Positions 29,401-36,019 of a stretch of 59,808 bases of DNA are shown piece by piece; the stretch's first letter is position 1, and every line of letters starts with the position of its first letter. A program made the translations under genes and the position numbers. The notes beneath the pieces were generated by a model. It was given only the letters and a program-made list of their open reading frames with translations. It had not been told where the DNA came from and ran no database searches. The DNA comes from a virus, in the IMG/VR virus record IMGVR_UViG_3300044638_005822, positions 1-59,808 of that record. One strand, written 5' to 3'.

Positions 29401-31078
29401 TGTGGAAAACTCCCATCACTGCGTTTTGCAGCGCGAACGCGGTGAACGTGCCGGGGGCTTCGTCTGCGATTGCCTTGAAATCTATGGGCTTGTTGTGAAC
29501 CGCCAAATCGTAAAGCCCTTCCGCGAAAGTAACGGCGGCAGCATCCTTCACTGCCTTTCCGGTCATCGCCATCAGGATGCCCTTGGCGGGCTTGAGTATC
29601 CCCATCGCTCCACCGGCGATGAAGGAACGAACGCCCTCGTCAATCGGGTTCACGTCCTTGTTGCCCTCGACGTACCGCTGCTGAACGCCGCTGCTGAATC
29701 CAGCGCGCCCCATTGCGACACCGCTCTGTAATGCGCTCTCCCATCTAGCCGCGGCGGTTCCTGGCTCTAGCGACACCTTGGCTGTTTGCGCCATCTTGCC
29801 GACGGTGGTGAGCGCGGGCGGGGTTTTCTGGAACATTGACACAAGAAACGGCACGAACGATCCGACCTGCGCCCAACCAGGGTGAGCACGGGCGTTGGCT
29901 TCACGTTGCGCCTGATCCACTTGCCCAAAGACCTTGTTCTGCAACCATAGCGCCGCCGATCCGCCGCTGGCCCCGCCGACCATTGCGGTGGAAACGTCGC
30001 CCTTTGACGCAGCCGCGCCAATGGCGGTTCCCGCTGCGGTGCCAAGTGCCGGCAGAATAGCGGAGCCGAACTCCTTCACAGCCGTCACAAGACCTCCCTG
30101 CGCCTTGGGTCGTGAGGCGAACTCCTTGTCCATCTCCACTCCTGACGGAATCAGTCTTGCTGCTTCTTCGGATGTCAGAAGCCCCATGCGTTCAGCCGCC
30201 AACATCGTTTCTTCGGCTTTGCCCTCCTCCGGCTCGATGTTGAGCATTCCATTTGTCCGAACAACCCTGAACGGCAATTTTCGGCCTTTAGGATTCCCCG
30301 CACTGCTCTGGGTGGATTCAAGCTCGGCGAGTTTTGCGTTCCTACGATACGCAATGGTGGCCTCCCGCTCCGCTGCCGCTACGCCAGCCGCATCCTCGCC
30401 TTTGCTGAATGCATAATCGCGGGCGTCTAGTTTTGCGCGTTCTTCACCAGCTACCTCACTGCGATACAGCAGATCGTTCGCAAGCGGTTCCTTACCCTTG
30501 CTTCTGGCGAAATCCCTGGCTGATAATTTCTCAGCTTGGCTTGCCGTAAGATCATAGCGATCCTTCCAGAATTCCTCCGCGCTGGGCGTCCAGTCGAGCG
30601 GCTGCACGCCGATGGATGGTTTACCCTGCTCGCCATCCAGCTTCATCACGCCAGATCCGCGTGTCTGCGCGCTCATACCGCCTGCGACCTCTAGGCTTCG
30701 CTTTACGACGCCACTCACTTGTTCCGGTGTGACCTTCTGCCGCTCGGTGAAGACCTGCATGGACTTGTCCGCCGCAGCCCTGCGACGCTTTTCATCGGCG
30801 TCCCTACTGTTGTGCTCTGCCATCTTCCCCTGAAGAAATGCCGTCGTGCTGTTGTAAAACGAATCCGCTTCGGCTGCATCCAGTGACGATTCGGCGCTCG
30901 CGAAGGCTTCGTCGAAAACCTCCGCAGTGCGATCTAGATACTTCTGGCGAGTCGGCGCGTCTGCATTTTTCCAGTCGTCGGATGCGTAGAATTGATCCGC
31001 TTCGAGGGCCAAACTTTTCAACTCATCACGCGGATGCGGAGTCGGCGCGATCTCGGATGCGGCGGAAGCGGTAGGCAT
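20462..31078 (-). CDS. Giant polyvalent virion/ejection protein with HExxH metalloprotease motif
   Basis: 3538 residues, about 18% of the genome. Visible features in order: charged helical N-terminus; a glycine-zipper membrane-active region near 325-380 (ALGTAAGTAIGAAASKGDVS, GGASGGSAALW); Pro/Ala-rich linkers; several small basic domains; a zinc-metalloprotease motif MHEAAGHGG (HExxH) near residue 1795; a very long Ala/Glu/Lys coiled-coil region (about 2200-3000); and a C-terminal domain ending in EYDYTGGEVKLARIGAALIEG. This multidomain layout matches polyvalent or internal virion proteins that are ejected with DNA to form a conduit or act early in the host. Domain identities beyond the protease motif are tentative. 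Confidence 0.75.
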   Translation of the reverse strand: MPTASAASEIAPTPHPRDELKSLALEADQFYASDDWKNADAPTRQKYLDRTAEVFDEAFASAESSLDAAEADSFYNSTTAFLQGKMAEHNSRDADEKRRRAAADKSMQVFTERQKVTPEQVSGVVKRSLEVAGGMSAQTRGSGVMKLDGEQGKPSIGVQPLDWTPSAEEFWKDRYDLTASQAEKLSARDFARSKGKEPLANDLLYRSEVAGEERAKLDARDYAFSKGEDAAGVAAAEREATIAYRRNAKLAELESTQSSAGNPKGRKLPFRVVRTNGMLNIEPEEGKAEETMLAAERMGLLTSEEAARLIPSGVEMDKEFASRPKAQGGLVTAVKEFGSAILPALGTAAGTAIGAAASKGDVSTAMVGGASGGSAALWLQNKVFGQVDQAQREANARAHPGWAQVGSFVPFLVSMFQKTPPALTTVGKMAQTAKVSLEPGTAAARWESALQSGVAMGRAGFSSGVQQRYVEGNKDVNPIDEGVRSFIAGGAMGILKPAKGILMAMTGKAVKDAAAVTFAEGLYDLAVHNKPIDFKAIADEAPGTFTAFALQNAVMGVFHKFQHRREMAKMAGKSAAAANTAAAEAAEAQAKRFRKDGFIESAIASEALAETHRRAAKQDEKAATEQYWQDVAKAQKRAVEHTQANEGPLTERAAYGRTGDVYDAFGNVQRKPPADGGGPGVTFQGQPLARAQSDAGLVSAEGAQDAKTPLYDAFGNVQRKVGEPKNEKAQSVPSVQKADESVRLPQKEVAPAAPSPEPVTPAAAKPVNHLSLLPNLSDKEIAALSPEQRRERMVILNAAVVYQKHLLSQIEEWPRKDWTNEQHRSHATFVTKLNEANNALADMRNNPPPAKIDLTESQKLKIGKAQAVPVRSGEFPQPGYTEQQPAAAPQAAKPVEQMTPEEYFTNELKRRSVVTLLPIKDVIANDPKPSDSAARKSWAEKLTQKLASAISDRSDIPADWLSNYPLNREDVLALGYLKQGDKYVFRAGKKGVDVTPNIFKLSPQKYYETLSLDELKALREKGDTSRERGFIEDIRQRDMDALTERTRTAALSEQIQAVKTAIANERPVSVALAKAIEMPMETTGWTQRGDLWHPPEAKPTPQAPAKTQRAMSNSEIEGVRKAQMPVIEDATSGIKERYESALGKKLTGDQVFDIAVKITKGIHQKGGRANIQDILDSARKDQIISANAAAATAPAAAPAVPQAEGGIFGYSWADIRSKQQGGTLAALIRGNAPKATESDFAVLEKHGMDWLYDNVKVGIIDRLGLPVDRPSRKAVEAKPPAQSFTEKVRAKIVPGAKVSVQLVRGAKLAHPAIVRDVFLDSKGKPESVSVTFDGGKKKGITQTVPYGNVSLRPGVESRMLTNEQFEGMTKEEARKTRAAAAEFKKLVIEYPELGFYSGHLEAVAAGAQGEAAIKKARADAYVEAMIALGVHPDKADARDAVTQASLVEKMRELTKKPGMERKQYADFQEAKEEGDGEIKAGDLKYGKTINIGGEEMRVIDIDKDGVVTLQDGEKFGTQEVHPDESLMIKGEAPELAPTAPVAAKPETPTINVLKYNDSTKITGTADGGLYATVRTIKRKSGQMAYEVKGYSKAEGQHPDLEQTYEARGEQEAIDAAKEIARREIAKQTPEPATPKLRPSDGKGTGELLQGEAAPFNLVAETAADIAKREAREAAEQVAKEAKDAAEAKAKQDKEQGNLFDEDPFAIADAAPTTSLPVASVQRAVRVVAERLAGAMPHEVIADGSAFPDRVKEVFLERYGASGDLNRIRGAVVGGKIYINAAAIENPRQAIETFMHEAAGHGGVDALLQAFGEKATTQLDAMLKRLFPDEHAAVKRSYPSREQVSETLAKIMEGVGPEMSAQHRTRWQRVVDWLRNALNKLGVKQWSKNDVMALLRRGVDAVRKQRARAADVNTLSGSELTYAAREAGVVLTPEQTMYVINRDPAVTADVRARVSEARGDGPKMSAKDEQVPPDIQAVREKLYTEQQKRAGRSFTPTAPSVRYPTEAELRPTSETLKMGELQRKKVENLKAGDVVNYADAERTVSSVRKQENGASYWVDFTDGNSVKFSHGIELPIRKTGTLRDEARKGIRKTQGSEAAPEAGALSGEIEQGLSIVSDEDTGNLRFRSGAESMGARQGDVSDRTGGGSESPEAEQAGSRRAKPDYRKDRQTWRARPIGVDSFATASDYIQWVQGGRLIDRAGNPIRPDTSDIRFSLKDENPEATSTTKKAVMDKEREVAMLQGSADKLLQDIRKSGRPPTVEEMQQIAAIDSLIAKRQAEIQAEASNVAQGATPPEINIADPNAEPPDREETGESGPRTYGGKFDSMDAQRAERGLPPLARRFRKANRVLWDAAVKRFETEPKWADRLVDEISSGEKTVLTDEEFAGVFAQQIDLHNKRQEAADRARDPNLSEEEQRDALDQFQYYEKKLQASEILKGMAGSEAGAALQSLKLMANEDFSLAAMEARERKAKQSSLTLEEVDRIRDEATRIAKAQADLDARKAATEAAERIANAEAKIAEWSKIPSRVLEYAKQKVNEWVSAGNAASERLRARAGQVNVGVDPTILGDIFLFARGKIAQGMESFGNFAASTASEFGEWVRPYLKPAWDKAMKYLNTNQPGRKVSSKQKARQQAATKDAASIEDGIRAMAEEGLPDDMGRYVKQLANEYVKSGATTVKGVMARLHAFLDPVMGNPTDDVLLDLWTDYGKGKAATEDALKRLQSQIRQEALIVRQIIDAEAALVRSQAGEDVGDYLKLTGQQRVPVRDQARALAQQLNELKKKIPPPQGTAESRRQSALDALEKRTRNRIKDLRFEIAKGERTIKNRGVTPTSPNLEALRAELATVEAEHLAVFGRREATPEQKLKSAIKSAERAEQKALAELEAAKRGVFTRPVQKGAETRNEVLVIRARADAARAETQALKELASPPLSDAQKRLDAALVARERWEQMLAGEQQPTSRQPQESLTQLEEDARMEIAAMRELAAQIRRDAKPATDPDDAKVRALEAAAAEYERRVNESDFTAKSKTTTVDSARVAQARALRDAALAAYNAAKNAAGVTEQTKIANRKAAMLRQIADLTDRLAKSDFEKRPPRPPVDLSKDPEAVRIASDLQEIKSNYAKRLLHYIKERRGGYEKFTDAMWTAITAERSLMGSGDLSAPRQGIRMAYSHPIMAAKAIWRSIRTIFSQKQAVSYEAERKLRPNYALYKPMKIQMPSVEAEAHDRMAEEGVRSNIEDWADIKLSGNPLLVLPKLVPKLLGHYVRASSRTFTTFLNELAADVADYRINELRDKPMSKIEKEALGDMINSGRGRGLKAGAGKLAQFVFYSANFLAARAKNLSGYHIWRRNSSMRIRKIALKEQFRAIAGWMVVSAISRYFYGDTGDDEDMFDKAKRLFKMKVTDSDARMEYDYTGGEVKLARIGAALIEGISTTIHAMRSGQEEADKQRAFKSYATIGREIRSISAPWVGVATDLFTGSNYDGKVPTVPSIARDLTVPLAWRSADEFFERAGFAKTVVAKLQEAIGVGVSVTRDKTAPKERRYSR

Positions 31079-31089
31079 TGGATTGATGA

Positions 31090-32616
31090 TTACGCCGCGG
31101 TGCTTGACGAGTCAATGCTTACGACGGCTTCGGAGGCTGCTTTTTTAAGCGGCGTTCTGGCACCGTACGGATCAACCGTCACGGCGACGGGTTCGCCATC
31201 CTCGTCTTGATCGAACTCAATCGTGCTGCCGTCCGCAACGTAACCGCCAGATGCGGCTGCTGCATCTTTGTCGTAGCCGAGCGATTGAAGCGTCTGGCTC
31301 ATGGATTCCGATGCTGCATTGAACTCGGCACTCAGTGCCGGGTCGGAATCAATTTCTTCACGCCTGCCCGAAAAGCGCGAAAAGTCGCTCGCGGATGCGG
31401 TGAGAGTGTCCATGTCTGGCGCGGCTGACGCCTGCGGCTGCGATGCCGGTTCCTTGAGGCGATCCAAGAAGGTCTTCCGCTTCGTGGGCACGGGCGCTGT
31501 CGGCGTGGCGGACGCGGGTGGCGCTCCGGTCTTTGATGACGCGGGAATGATGGGCGCTGCGCCTGTTGCTGACGGCGCTGTGGGCTGCTCTGGCTGCTTT
31601 CCGGGAGTCTTGTCGGGCACGGGTGGGGCGGTGGCTTTCTCGGGTGTTGGCTGATCGGGAGTCTCGTCGTAGATGGTGTCCAGCAGCCGGTCGCGCTCTG
31701 CACGTATCCGCCGCTTCTCTTCTGCGATCTTCTCCTTGGACTTCCCTTTCGTCTTGGTTGTGTTGTCCAAGTCGTCCAAGTCAATGTTTAGGGCTTTCAC
31801 CCTCTCCTTTGCGACAAACCGACGCGCTGCGGCGTCCGCCTTCTCCTTCGCTGCGGCGGCTGCGGCAGCGGCCTTCTCGGGATTGACCTGCGGAATCACT
31901 GGCACGCTTTTCCTGTATTGCACCTCTCCGCCCGCACCCAAGCTGACTGACTCACCCGGAAGCGTGGCGAGCTTGCGCGCTTCCTCAACGCGCTTCTTGA
32001 GGACCGCCTGCTCTACTGCGAAAGAATCGATCTGCACAAACCTCCCCGTCCTGCGGTCGTATGAGGCCATGTCGCGGAGTTCTTCAAACCCAAGGGCTTC
32101 TTCCGCCTTCCTGTATTTATCCTGTAACTTGCCTGGGATATACTCGATTCCGTGCGGGCCGAACTTCATTCCAGCGTCGGCCATTTTGATGGATGCGATG
32201 AGATGCCCCTTGTCCGTCACCGAGATATTCGGGTATCTGGCATTCACCGCTGACAAGTGTGAAGGGAAGTCAGGATCGAACACGTTCAACCCATGAATGG
32301 CGATCCGGTATGCCGGTTCCTCGCGATCCTGCGCGAAGGCTTTTTCCCGCTTTAAGAGAGCGTCTGTTTCCGCGCTAACCCGTCTTTCGTTCGCTCTCTG
32401 CTGATCGATGTGCTTCTGGAGGATGCGCTGGTCAGCCCTATCCGCGTCAGCCTTGATCTGCGCGTCCCTCACTTCTTCACGGTCGCGGTCGTGCTGCTCT
32501 TTCTCAGCCCTTGCCTTGGCATCTTGGATTCTGGCTGCAAGCTGGAGCGCAGCCGGGCCTGAACCGGCACCCATTGACGCCCGAGGCAACTGAGGTTGAT
32601 TGCGAAAATTTCCCAT
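31090..32616 (-). CDS. Helical internal virion protein candidate
   Basis: 508 residues. A Gly/Pro-rich start (PRASMGAGSGPAA) leads to a long charged coiled coil (about 25-100). A globular part follows (HGLNVFDPDFPSHLSAVNA, KYRKAEEALGFEELRDMASYDRR), then a Pro/Ala/Thr-rich low-complexity linker and an acidic C-terminus (IEFDQDEDGEPVAVTV). It is directly upstream of the giant protein, which it probably accompanies in the virion. No enzymatic residues were found. Confidence 0.6.
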   Translation of the reverse strand: MGNFRNQPQLPRASMGAGSGPAALQLAARIQDAKARAEKEQHDRDREEVRDAQIKADADRADQRILQKHIDQQRANERRVSAETDALLKREKAFAQDREEPAYRIAIHGLNVFDPDFPSHLSAVNARYPNISVTDKGHLIASIKMADAGMKFGPHGIEYIPGKLQDKYRKAEEALGFEELRDMASYDRRTGRFVQIDSFAVEQAVLKKRVEEARKLATLPGESVSLGAGGEVQYRKSVPVIPQVNPEKAAAAAAAAKEKADAAARRFVAKERVKALNIDLDDLDNTTKTKGKSKEKIAEEKRRIRAERDRLLDTIYDETPDQPTPEKATAPPVPDKTPGKQPEQPTAPSATGAAPIIPASSKTGAPPASATPTAPVPTKRKTFLDRLKEPASQPQASAAPDMDTLTASASDFSRFSGRREEIDSDPALSAEFNAASESMSQTLQSLGYDKDAAAASGGYVADGSTIEFDQDEDGEPVAVTVDPYGARTPLKKAASEAVVSIDSSSTAA

Positions 32617-32619
32617 AGG

Positions 32620-33972
32620 TCAAGACTTGTTGAGCGCCTTCGTTACGTCTTCCAGTGTAGGTGGCGGGACACCCGGAGGCTGCCCTGCGGCCTGATTCCC
32701 GGTTCCGACTTGCGCTGGCGGCGCGGCAGGGAGTTTGGTGGTCGTGAATCCGCTGCCGTATTGTCCGCTGACCATTCGCGCACCAGCAGGCACAGGCAGC
32801 CCCGTCATTCGATCTACGCTCGTTCCGTCTAGCGCGGCAATGTCTGCACCCACTTCCGCCGCGGTGTCAGTCGGAGTCACCCACGCCTGCGGAGCGGGGA
32901 TTCCGGCGTTCGCGCGAATCATCGCAGCCTTCTCGTCCGCCGTTGCGCTGCTCCACGCTTTTTTTGTGAGCCAGTCATCGCCTCCAAAATGTCTGTCCAG
33001 AGTCACCGATGCGGGAGCGGTAACGTCACCCCATCTTCCCTTGGGGCCAGCCTGTTGCTGGAATCGTCCATCGGCGGACACCCTGCCAACTCCTTCAATT
33101 TCGGTCCAGCCTTCGTCCTGCTTTCCGCTGCCCTTGAAAAGTTTATCCCACACTTCCGGCTTCGTAAGTCCGGTTTTCGGGTCGGTGTCTCCGCTGTACG
33201 TGCTGTAAATCCCAAGATCCCGCATCGCCTTGGGAATTGTGGCCTGATCCGCGAGTTCGGTTTGCGATGCGCTGCTGATCCAGTTTGGCGGCGGCGGCCT
33301 TCCGTGGCGCGCTTCGTACTTCGCCTTGGCTTCCTCGTATTTCGTCCACTGAGGTTTGCCGCGATCACCCTCGTCCTGCTTCTCTTTTGCTGTTCTGGCG
33401 TCGAGCTTTTTTTGATCGATTACCTCTTTTGCTGCTTTGGCTTTTCTTATCGGTCCTTCCGATGCTGTCTTTACGGCTCCGGCAACAACGCTGCCAATTT
33501 TAGCCGCATTGCCGCCCTCAGCGGGATTTTGGGGCACATCAGGCGCGGCGGCGGCTGGCACGGGCGGCGGAACTGGCGCTGGCGGCCTGTTCCTGAACTC
33601 CCTGCTACCCTTTCCGCTCACGATGTAACTTTGCGCAGCGGCTGGCGCTGGTGGGGCGCTGGCTGGCTGATTCCCTTCCATGTATTGCGCCGCGCCTTGC
33701 GTGGTATCTACTGCCTGCGACGGTGGCATCGCTGGCTTGACTGACGGCTGCGCCGACTGCTTCACGAGCGCGGTCTTGCTGGCCAAATCCGCCGACACGT
33801 CGTCGATCTCGCCTGTGTTTGCCAGCTTGTTCTTGACCTGATACTCCCTGATCGCGCTCACAGTTGCCCAATTCTTTATTCCGCTAATGTCCCCCTTGTA
33901 AAAGCCCTGTTCTTTCAGGAGCTTTTGCACCGCTTTGACTGATTCAGGTGATGGTTTTTTCTTTTCAGCCAT
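32620..33972 (-). CDS. Virion protein with N-terminal peptidoglycan-binding domain
   Basis: 450 residues. Residues about 8-60 (ESVKAVQKLLKEQGFYKGDI, then TVSAIREYQVKNKLANTGEID) match the PG_binding_1 repeat that binds cell-wall peptidoglycan. The rest is Pro/Ala/Lys-rich linker with a compact C-terminal region (APASVTLDRHFGGDDWLTKKAW). It lacks a recognisable muramidase or amidase site, so it probably anchors the injection apparatus to the wall, possibly with enzymatic activity supplied elsewhere. Four bases separate it from both neighbouring genes. Confidence 0.65.
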   Translation of the reverse strand: MAEKKKPSPESVKAVQKLLKEQGFYKGDISGIKNWATVSAIREYQVKNKLANTGEIDDVSADLASKTALVKQSAQPSVKPAMPPSQAVDTTQGAAQYMEGNQPASAPPAPAAAQSYIVSGKGSREFRNRPPAPVPPPVPAAAAPDVPQNPAEGGNAAKIGSVVAGAVKTASEGPIRKAKAAKEVIDQKKLDARTAKEKQDEGDRGKPQWTKYEEAKAKYEARHGRPPPPNWISSASQTELADQATIPKAMRDLGIYSTYSGDTDPKTGLTKPEVWDKLFKGSGKQDEGWTEIEGVGRVSADGRFQQQAGPKGRWGDVTAPASVTLDRHFGGDDWLTKKAWSSATADEKAAMIRANAGIPAPQAWVTPTDTAAEVGADIAALDGTSVDRMTGLPVPAGARMVSGQYGSGFTTTKLPAAPPAQVGTGNQAAGQPPGVPPPTLEDVTKALNKS

Positions 33973-33975
33973 GAC

Positions 33976-34974
33976 TTAAAATGTCTGGTAGCTCGGCGTC
34001 TCGATCTCGTCGAGGTTGATGATCGGCGGTGGACGCTGGCTGGTCGGGTAGAACTTCACCGCCTGACGGCTCAGTATATCCATCGCCTTCGCCATCGTGC
34101 GGTCGCTCCGCTCGTCGTCGTTCGCATCCCGATACCAGATGGACAGCACGCCGTAGTAGAGCGCCCCAAAGTGATCCACGCACAGCTTGTCGTTGTCCAG
34201 CACGGCCTCAACGTAACGGCGACGGCACAGCGTCGTAATGGTCTGCGTCGTGTCGCCAGTGGGCGGCTTCGGCACGCGATACCTGCGGTAGTTCGGCGTG
34301 CGTTCGCTCGGTTCGTACGACGCGATCAGGTGCTCGGTGGAGTCGTCAGGGTCAATCGCATACACCGTGATGATGCCGGACGTGATCGGCTTGACCACCT
34401 GAGTAATTCGCGCAAAGGAAGCGGTGGTGGTGGCGTTGCCGCTGCTCGCGAGAAGGTCGAGAGCTTCACCGCTTCGGATGGCGGTCGCTCCACTGGTTCG
34501 GATGATTTCTCCGTCTGCGTCAAGTCCATAAAATTCGATGATGCTCTCATACGTCTCCGCGCCGCTCTGCGCATCGGTGTACACCTTCAACCGGCATCCG
34601 GCTGCGTTGACCTGCGACGGCTCGCGGAAGCAGCACCAGCCGTCTCCCATGTCCGCAACTTCGCCGTCAAGTGCTCCGTCGTCGGTTTCCAGCTTTGAAC
34701 CAGGGCCAGCAAGCGAGAACTCGAACCAGCCCGAGCGGATAATCAGCGGGAACTTGCTACGCAGGATGCCCTCGCAACAGGCGTACCCGCGAGGAAGTGT
34801 CAGCGTTTGGTCGTATGCCGTGATGCCTACGCGGTCGAGGCTGTCTTTTGGCTTCGTCATCACGTCCATGATTTCACAAGCCTCATTTACGAGGCCGCGG
34901 AGCGTGGCAGGATCTACCGCCGAAAAAGACGGTTTGCGCTGGAGTTGAAAAACTGCGTTGGCAAGGGTGAGCAA
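33976..34974 (-). CDS. Virion protein, possible head-tail connector
   Basis: 332 residues. The N-terminal region (LTLANAVFQLQRKPSFSAVDPATLRGLVNEACEIMD) is helical, and the centre is rich in beta strands (WFEFSLAGPGSK, SIIEFYGLDADGEIIRTSG). The C-terminus has CVDHFGALYYGVLSIWYRDANDDE and ends PPPIINLDEIETPSYQTF. A helical N-terminus with a beta core in the gene order before internal virion proteins suggests a connector or tail-tube adaptor, but no family was recognised. Confidence 0.45.
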   Translation of the reverse strand: MLTLANAVFQLQRKPSFSAVDPATLRGLVNEACEIMDVMTKPKDSLDRVGITAYDQTLTLPRGYACCEGILRSKFPLIIRSGWFEFSLAGPGSKLETDDGALDGEVADMGDGWCCFREPSQVNAAGCRLKVYTDAQSGAETYESIIEFYGLDADGEIIRTSGATAIRSGEALDLLASSGNATTTASFARITQVVKPITSGIITVYAIDPDDSTEHLIASYEPSERTPNYRRYRVPKPPTGDTTQTITTLCRRRYVEAVLDNDKLCVDHFGALYYGVLSIWYRDANDDERSDRTMAKAMDILSRQAVKFYPTSQRPPPIINLDEIETPSYQTF

Positions 34975-35033
34975 GTTCGACGAATGAGCATTCGACAGAC
35001 GCGCGGTGGTCGAGGTTTTGCAGCGTTGCGCGG

Positions 35034-35062
35034 AGATTTTCAGAACACGCGAGGCTTGTCAA
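35034..35062 (-). promoter_or_regulatory. Sigma70-like promoter candidate
   Basis: On the minus strand TTGACA (35062-35057), a 17-base spacer and AAATCT (35039-35034). The -35 matches consensus; the -10 is weak. It would drive the virion genes starting at 34974. Confidence 0.4.
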
Positions 35063-35072
35063 GGGATTTTGT

Positions 35073-35122
35073 TTGACTCTCAGCATGAAACACTGAGGGC
35101 GGCACCGTTTCCAGTGCCGCCC
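35073..35122. other. Two adjacent hairpins (GGGCGGCAC/GTGCCGCCC and CTCAG/CTGAG)
   Basis: A perfect 9-bp stem (35097-35105 with 35114-35122, loop CGTTTCCA) next to CTCAG-N9-CTGAG (about 35079-35097). They sit at the inner edge of the pentanucleotide array and just upstream of the promoter-like site at 35034-35062. The large stem resembles the hairpins inside the array at 36018-36358 (GCACYGTTTCC core). T-tracts are absent on both strands, so ordinary termination is not obvious. Confidence 0.55.
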
Positions 35123-35185
35123 TTGTGTTCGCCTTGCCATGCCCAGCCCGGCCCAGCCTCGCCGTGCCGCGCCCCGCCGCGCCTA
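35123..35185. repeat. NNGCC pentanucleotide array (inner copy)
   Basis: After the hairpin comes TTGTGTTCGCC, then roughly ten imperfect copies of a 5-base NNGCC unit (TTGCC, ATGCC, CAGCC, CGGCC, CAGCC, TCGCC, GTGCC, GCGCC and so on) up to the stop codon of the gene at 35188. It resembles the longer array at 36018-36358 on the other side of the two-gene cassette. Confidence 0.7.
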
Positions 35186-35187
35186 AA

Positions 35188-35748
35188 TCAAATCCACGTC
35201 ACCGTGTATCGCCCGAAGATGGGTCGGAATGTGCCGAGTCCGAGGATGCCACCCTGCGTGATCATCTTGCGCAGCGTGGCCTCGTTCAAAAGCTCGTTCT
35301 GCTGAAGCTCGAAGCGGAACGAAACGCTCCACCCGGTCGGGATCATCGGGCGCGTTTTTGGGTTCGGGATACCCTTGGGGAGTCGGGCGACGTGGTTCAT
35401 AATCTTGATGCGCGGATCGTTGCTCTTGTAGGGCTTTCCGGCTTCATCCAGAAGCGGGGAGAAAAGCGGGTCGTCACCGCCGACTGCCTCGATGTTGCAG
35501 AACGATTTAACGCCCTGCGCCACGTCCCGGCCCTGCTTGCCGTAGAAACGCTTCGCAACCGAGGGCGTGTTTTCCGCTGACAGGAGGCTGAACACGTTGA
35601 GCACGGGGATTCCACACGTCCCATGCTCGTCCGTGTACATCTTGTCCAAGTCCTCCAACTTTGTCTTGTTGTCCCCGCCGTAGCGGTCGAACATGATGGG
35701 CCGGATGCCCGTGAGCTTTGCTGTGATGATACTGTCTGAGTTGTCCAT
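35188..35748 (-). CDS. Unknown protein with Gly-rich C-terminal motif
   Basis: 186 residues. Starts MDNSDSIITAKLTGIRPIMFDRYGG, contains YTDEHGTCGIPVLNVFSLLSAENTPSVAKRFYG and GWSVSFRFELQQNELLNEATL, and ends GGILGLGTFRPIFGRYTV. The closing Gly-rich segment and strand pattern are reminiscent of RRM/RAMP-like nucleic-acid-binding folds, but this is only an impression. A protein of this look is plausible in phage accessory regions. It overlaps the upstream GIY-YIG frame by 242 bases. Confidence 0.6.
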   Translation of the reverse strand: MDNSDSIITAKLTGIRPIMFDRYGGDNKTKLEDLDKMYTDEHGTCGIPVLNVFSLLSAENTPSVAKRFYGKQGRDVAQGVKSFCNIEAVGGDDPLFSPLLDEAGKPYKSNDPRIKIMNHVARLPKGIPNPKTRPMIPTGWSVSFRFELQQNELLNEATLRKMITQGGILGLGTFRPIFGRYTVTWI

Positions 35749-36019
35749 TTTGGTTTTCTGTGATGACCTTAGTTGTTTCGTCGAGTGTCAGGTCGAACCA
35801 CTCGCCGTTCCCGCTTGGTTTTACGAGTCTGCGATGTGCCAGTTGTAGGTGTATCGCTTTTTCGAGTTGATCGGGAAATTCTGAGAATATCGTGCCGACG
35901 ATATTCAGTGCGTGCGGACTCCATACATGCGCGGCCCACAGGCGACGCTTCAAGTCGGGCGTCGTGTAGCCGATCTTGCAATGCCTGCCGTTGTGGAAAA
36001 AATAGACGTGTCCGCTCAT
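35507..36019 (-). CDS. GIY-YIG-like (T5orf172/MUG113) endonuclease with run-on frame
   Basis: The first ~85 residues form a recognisable GIY-YIG superfamily domain of the T5orf172/MUG113 kind: GHVYFFHNGRHCKIGYTTPDLKRRLWAAH, then QLEKAIHLQLAHRRLVKPSGNGEWFDLT. After TENQNG (about residue 92) the frame runs with no stop through the next gene for 242 bases, producing implausible sequence (HHVRPLRRGQQDKVG). The functional protein is probably just the N-terminal part plus this tail, or the original stop has been lost. The gene starts next to the large pentanucleotide array. It may be a mobile, homing-type nuclease. Confidence 0.65.
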   Translation of the reverse strand: MSGHVYFFHNGRHCKIGYTTPDLKRRLWAAHVWSPHALNIVGTIFSEFPDQLEKAIHLQLAHRRLVKPSGNGEWFDLTLDETTKVITENQNGQLRQYHHSKAHGHPAHHVRPLRRGQQDKVGGLGQDVHGRAWDVWNPRAQRVQPPVSGKHALGCEAFLRQAGPGRGAGR

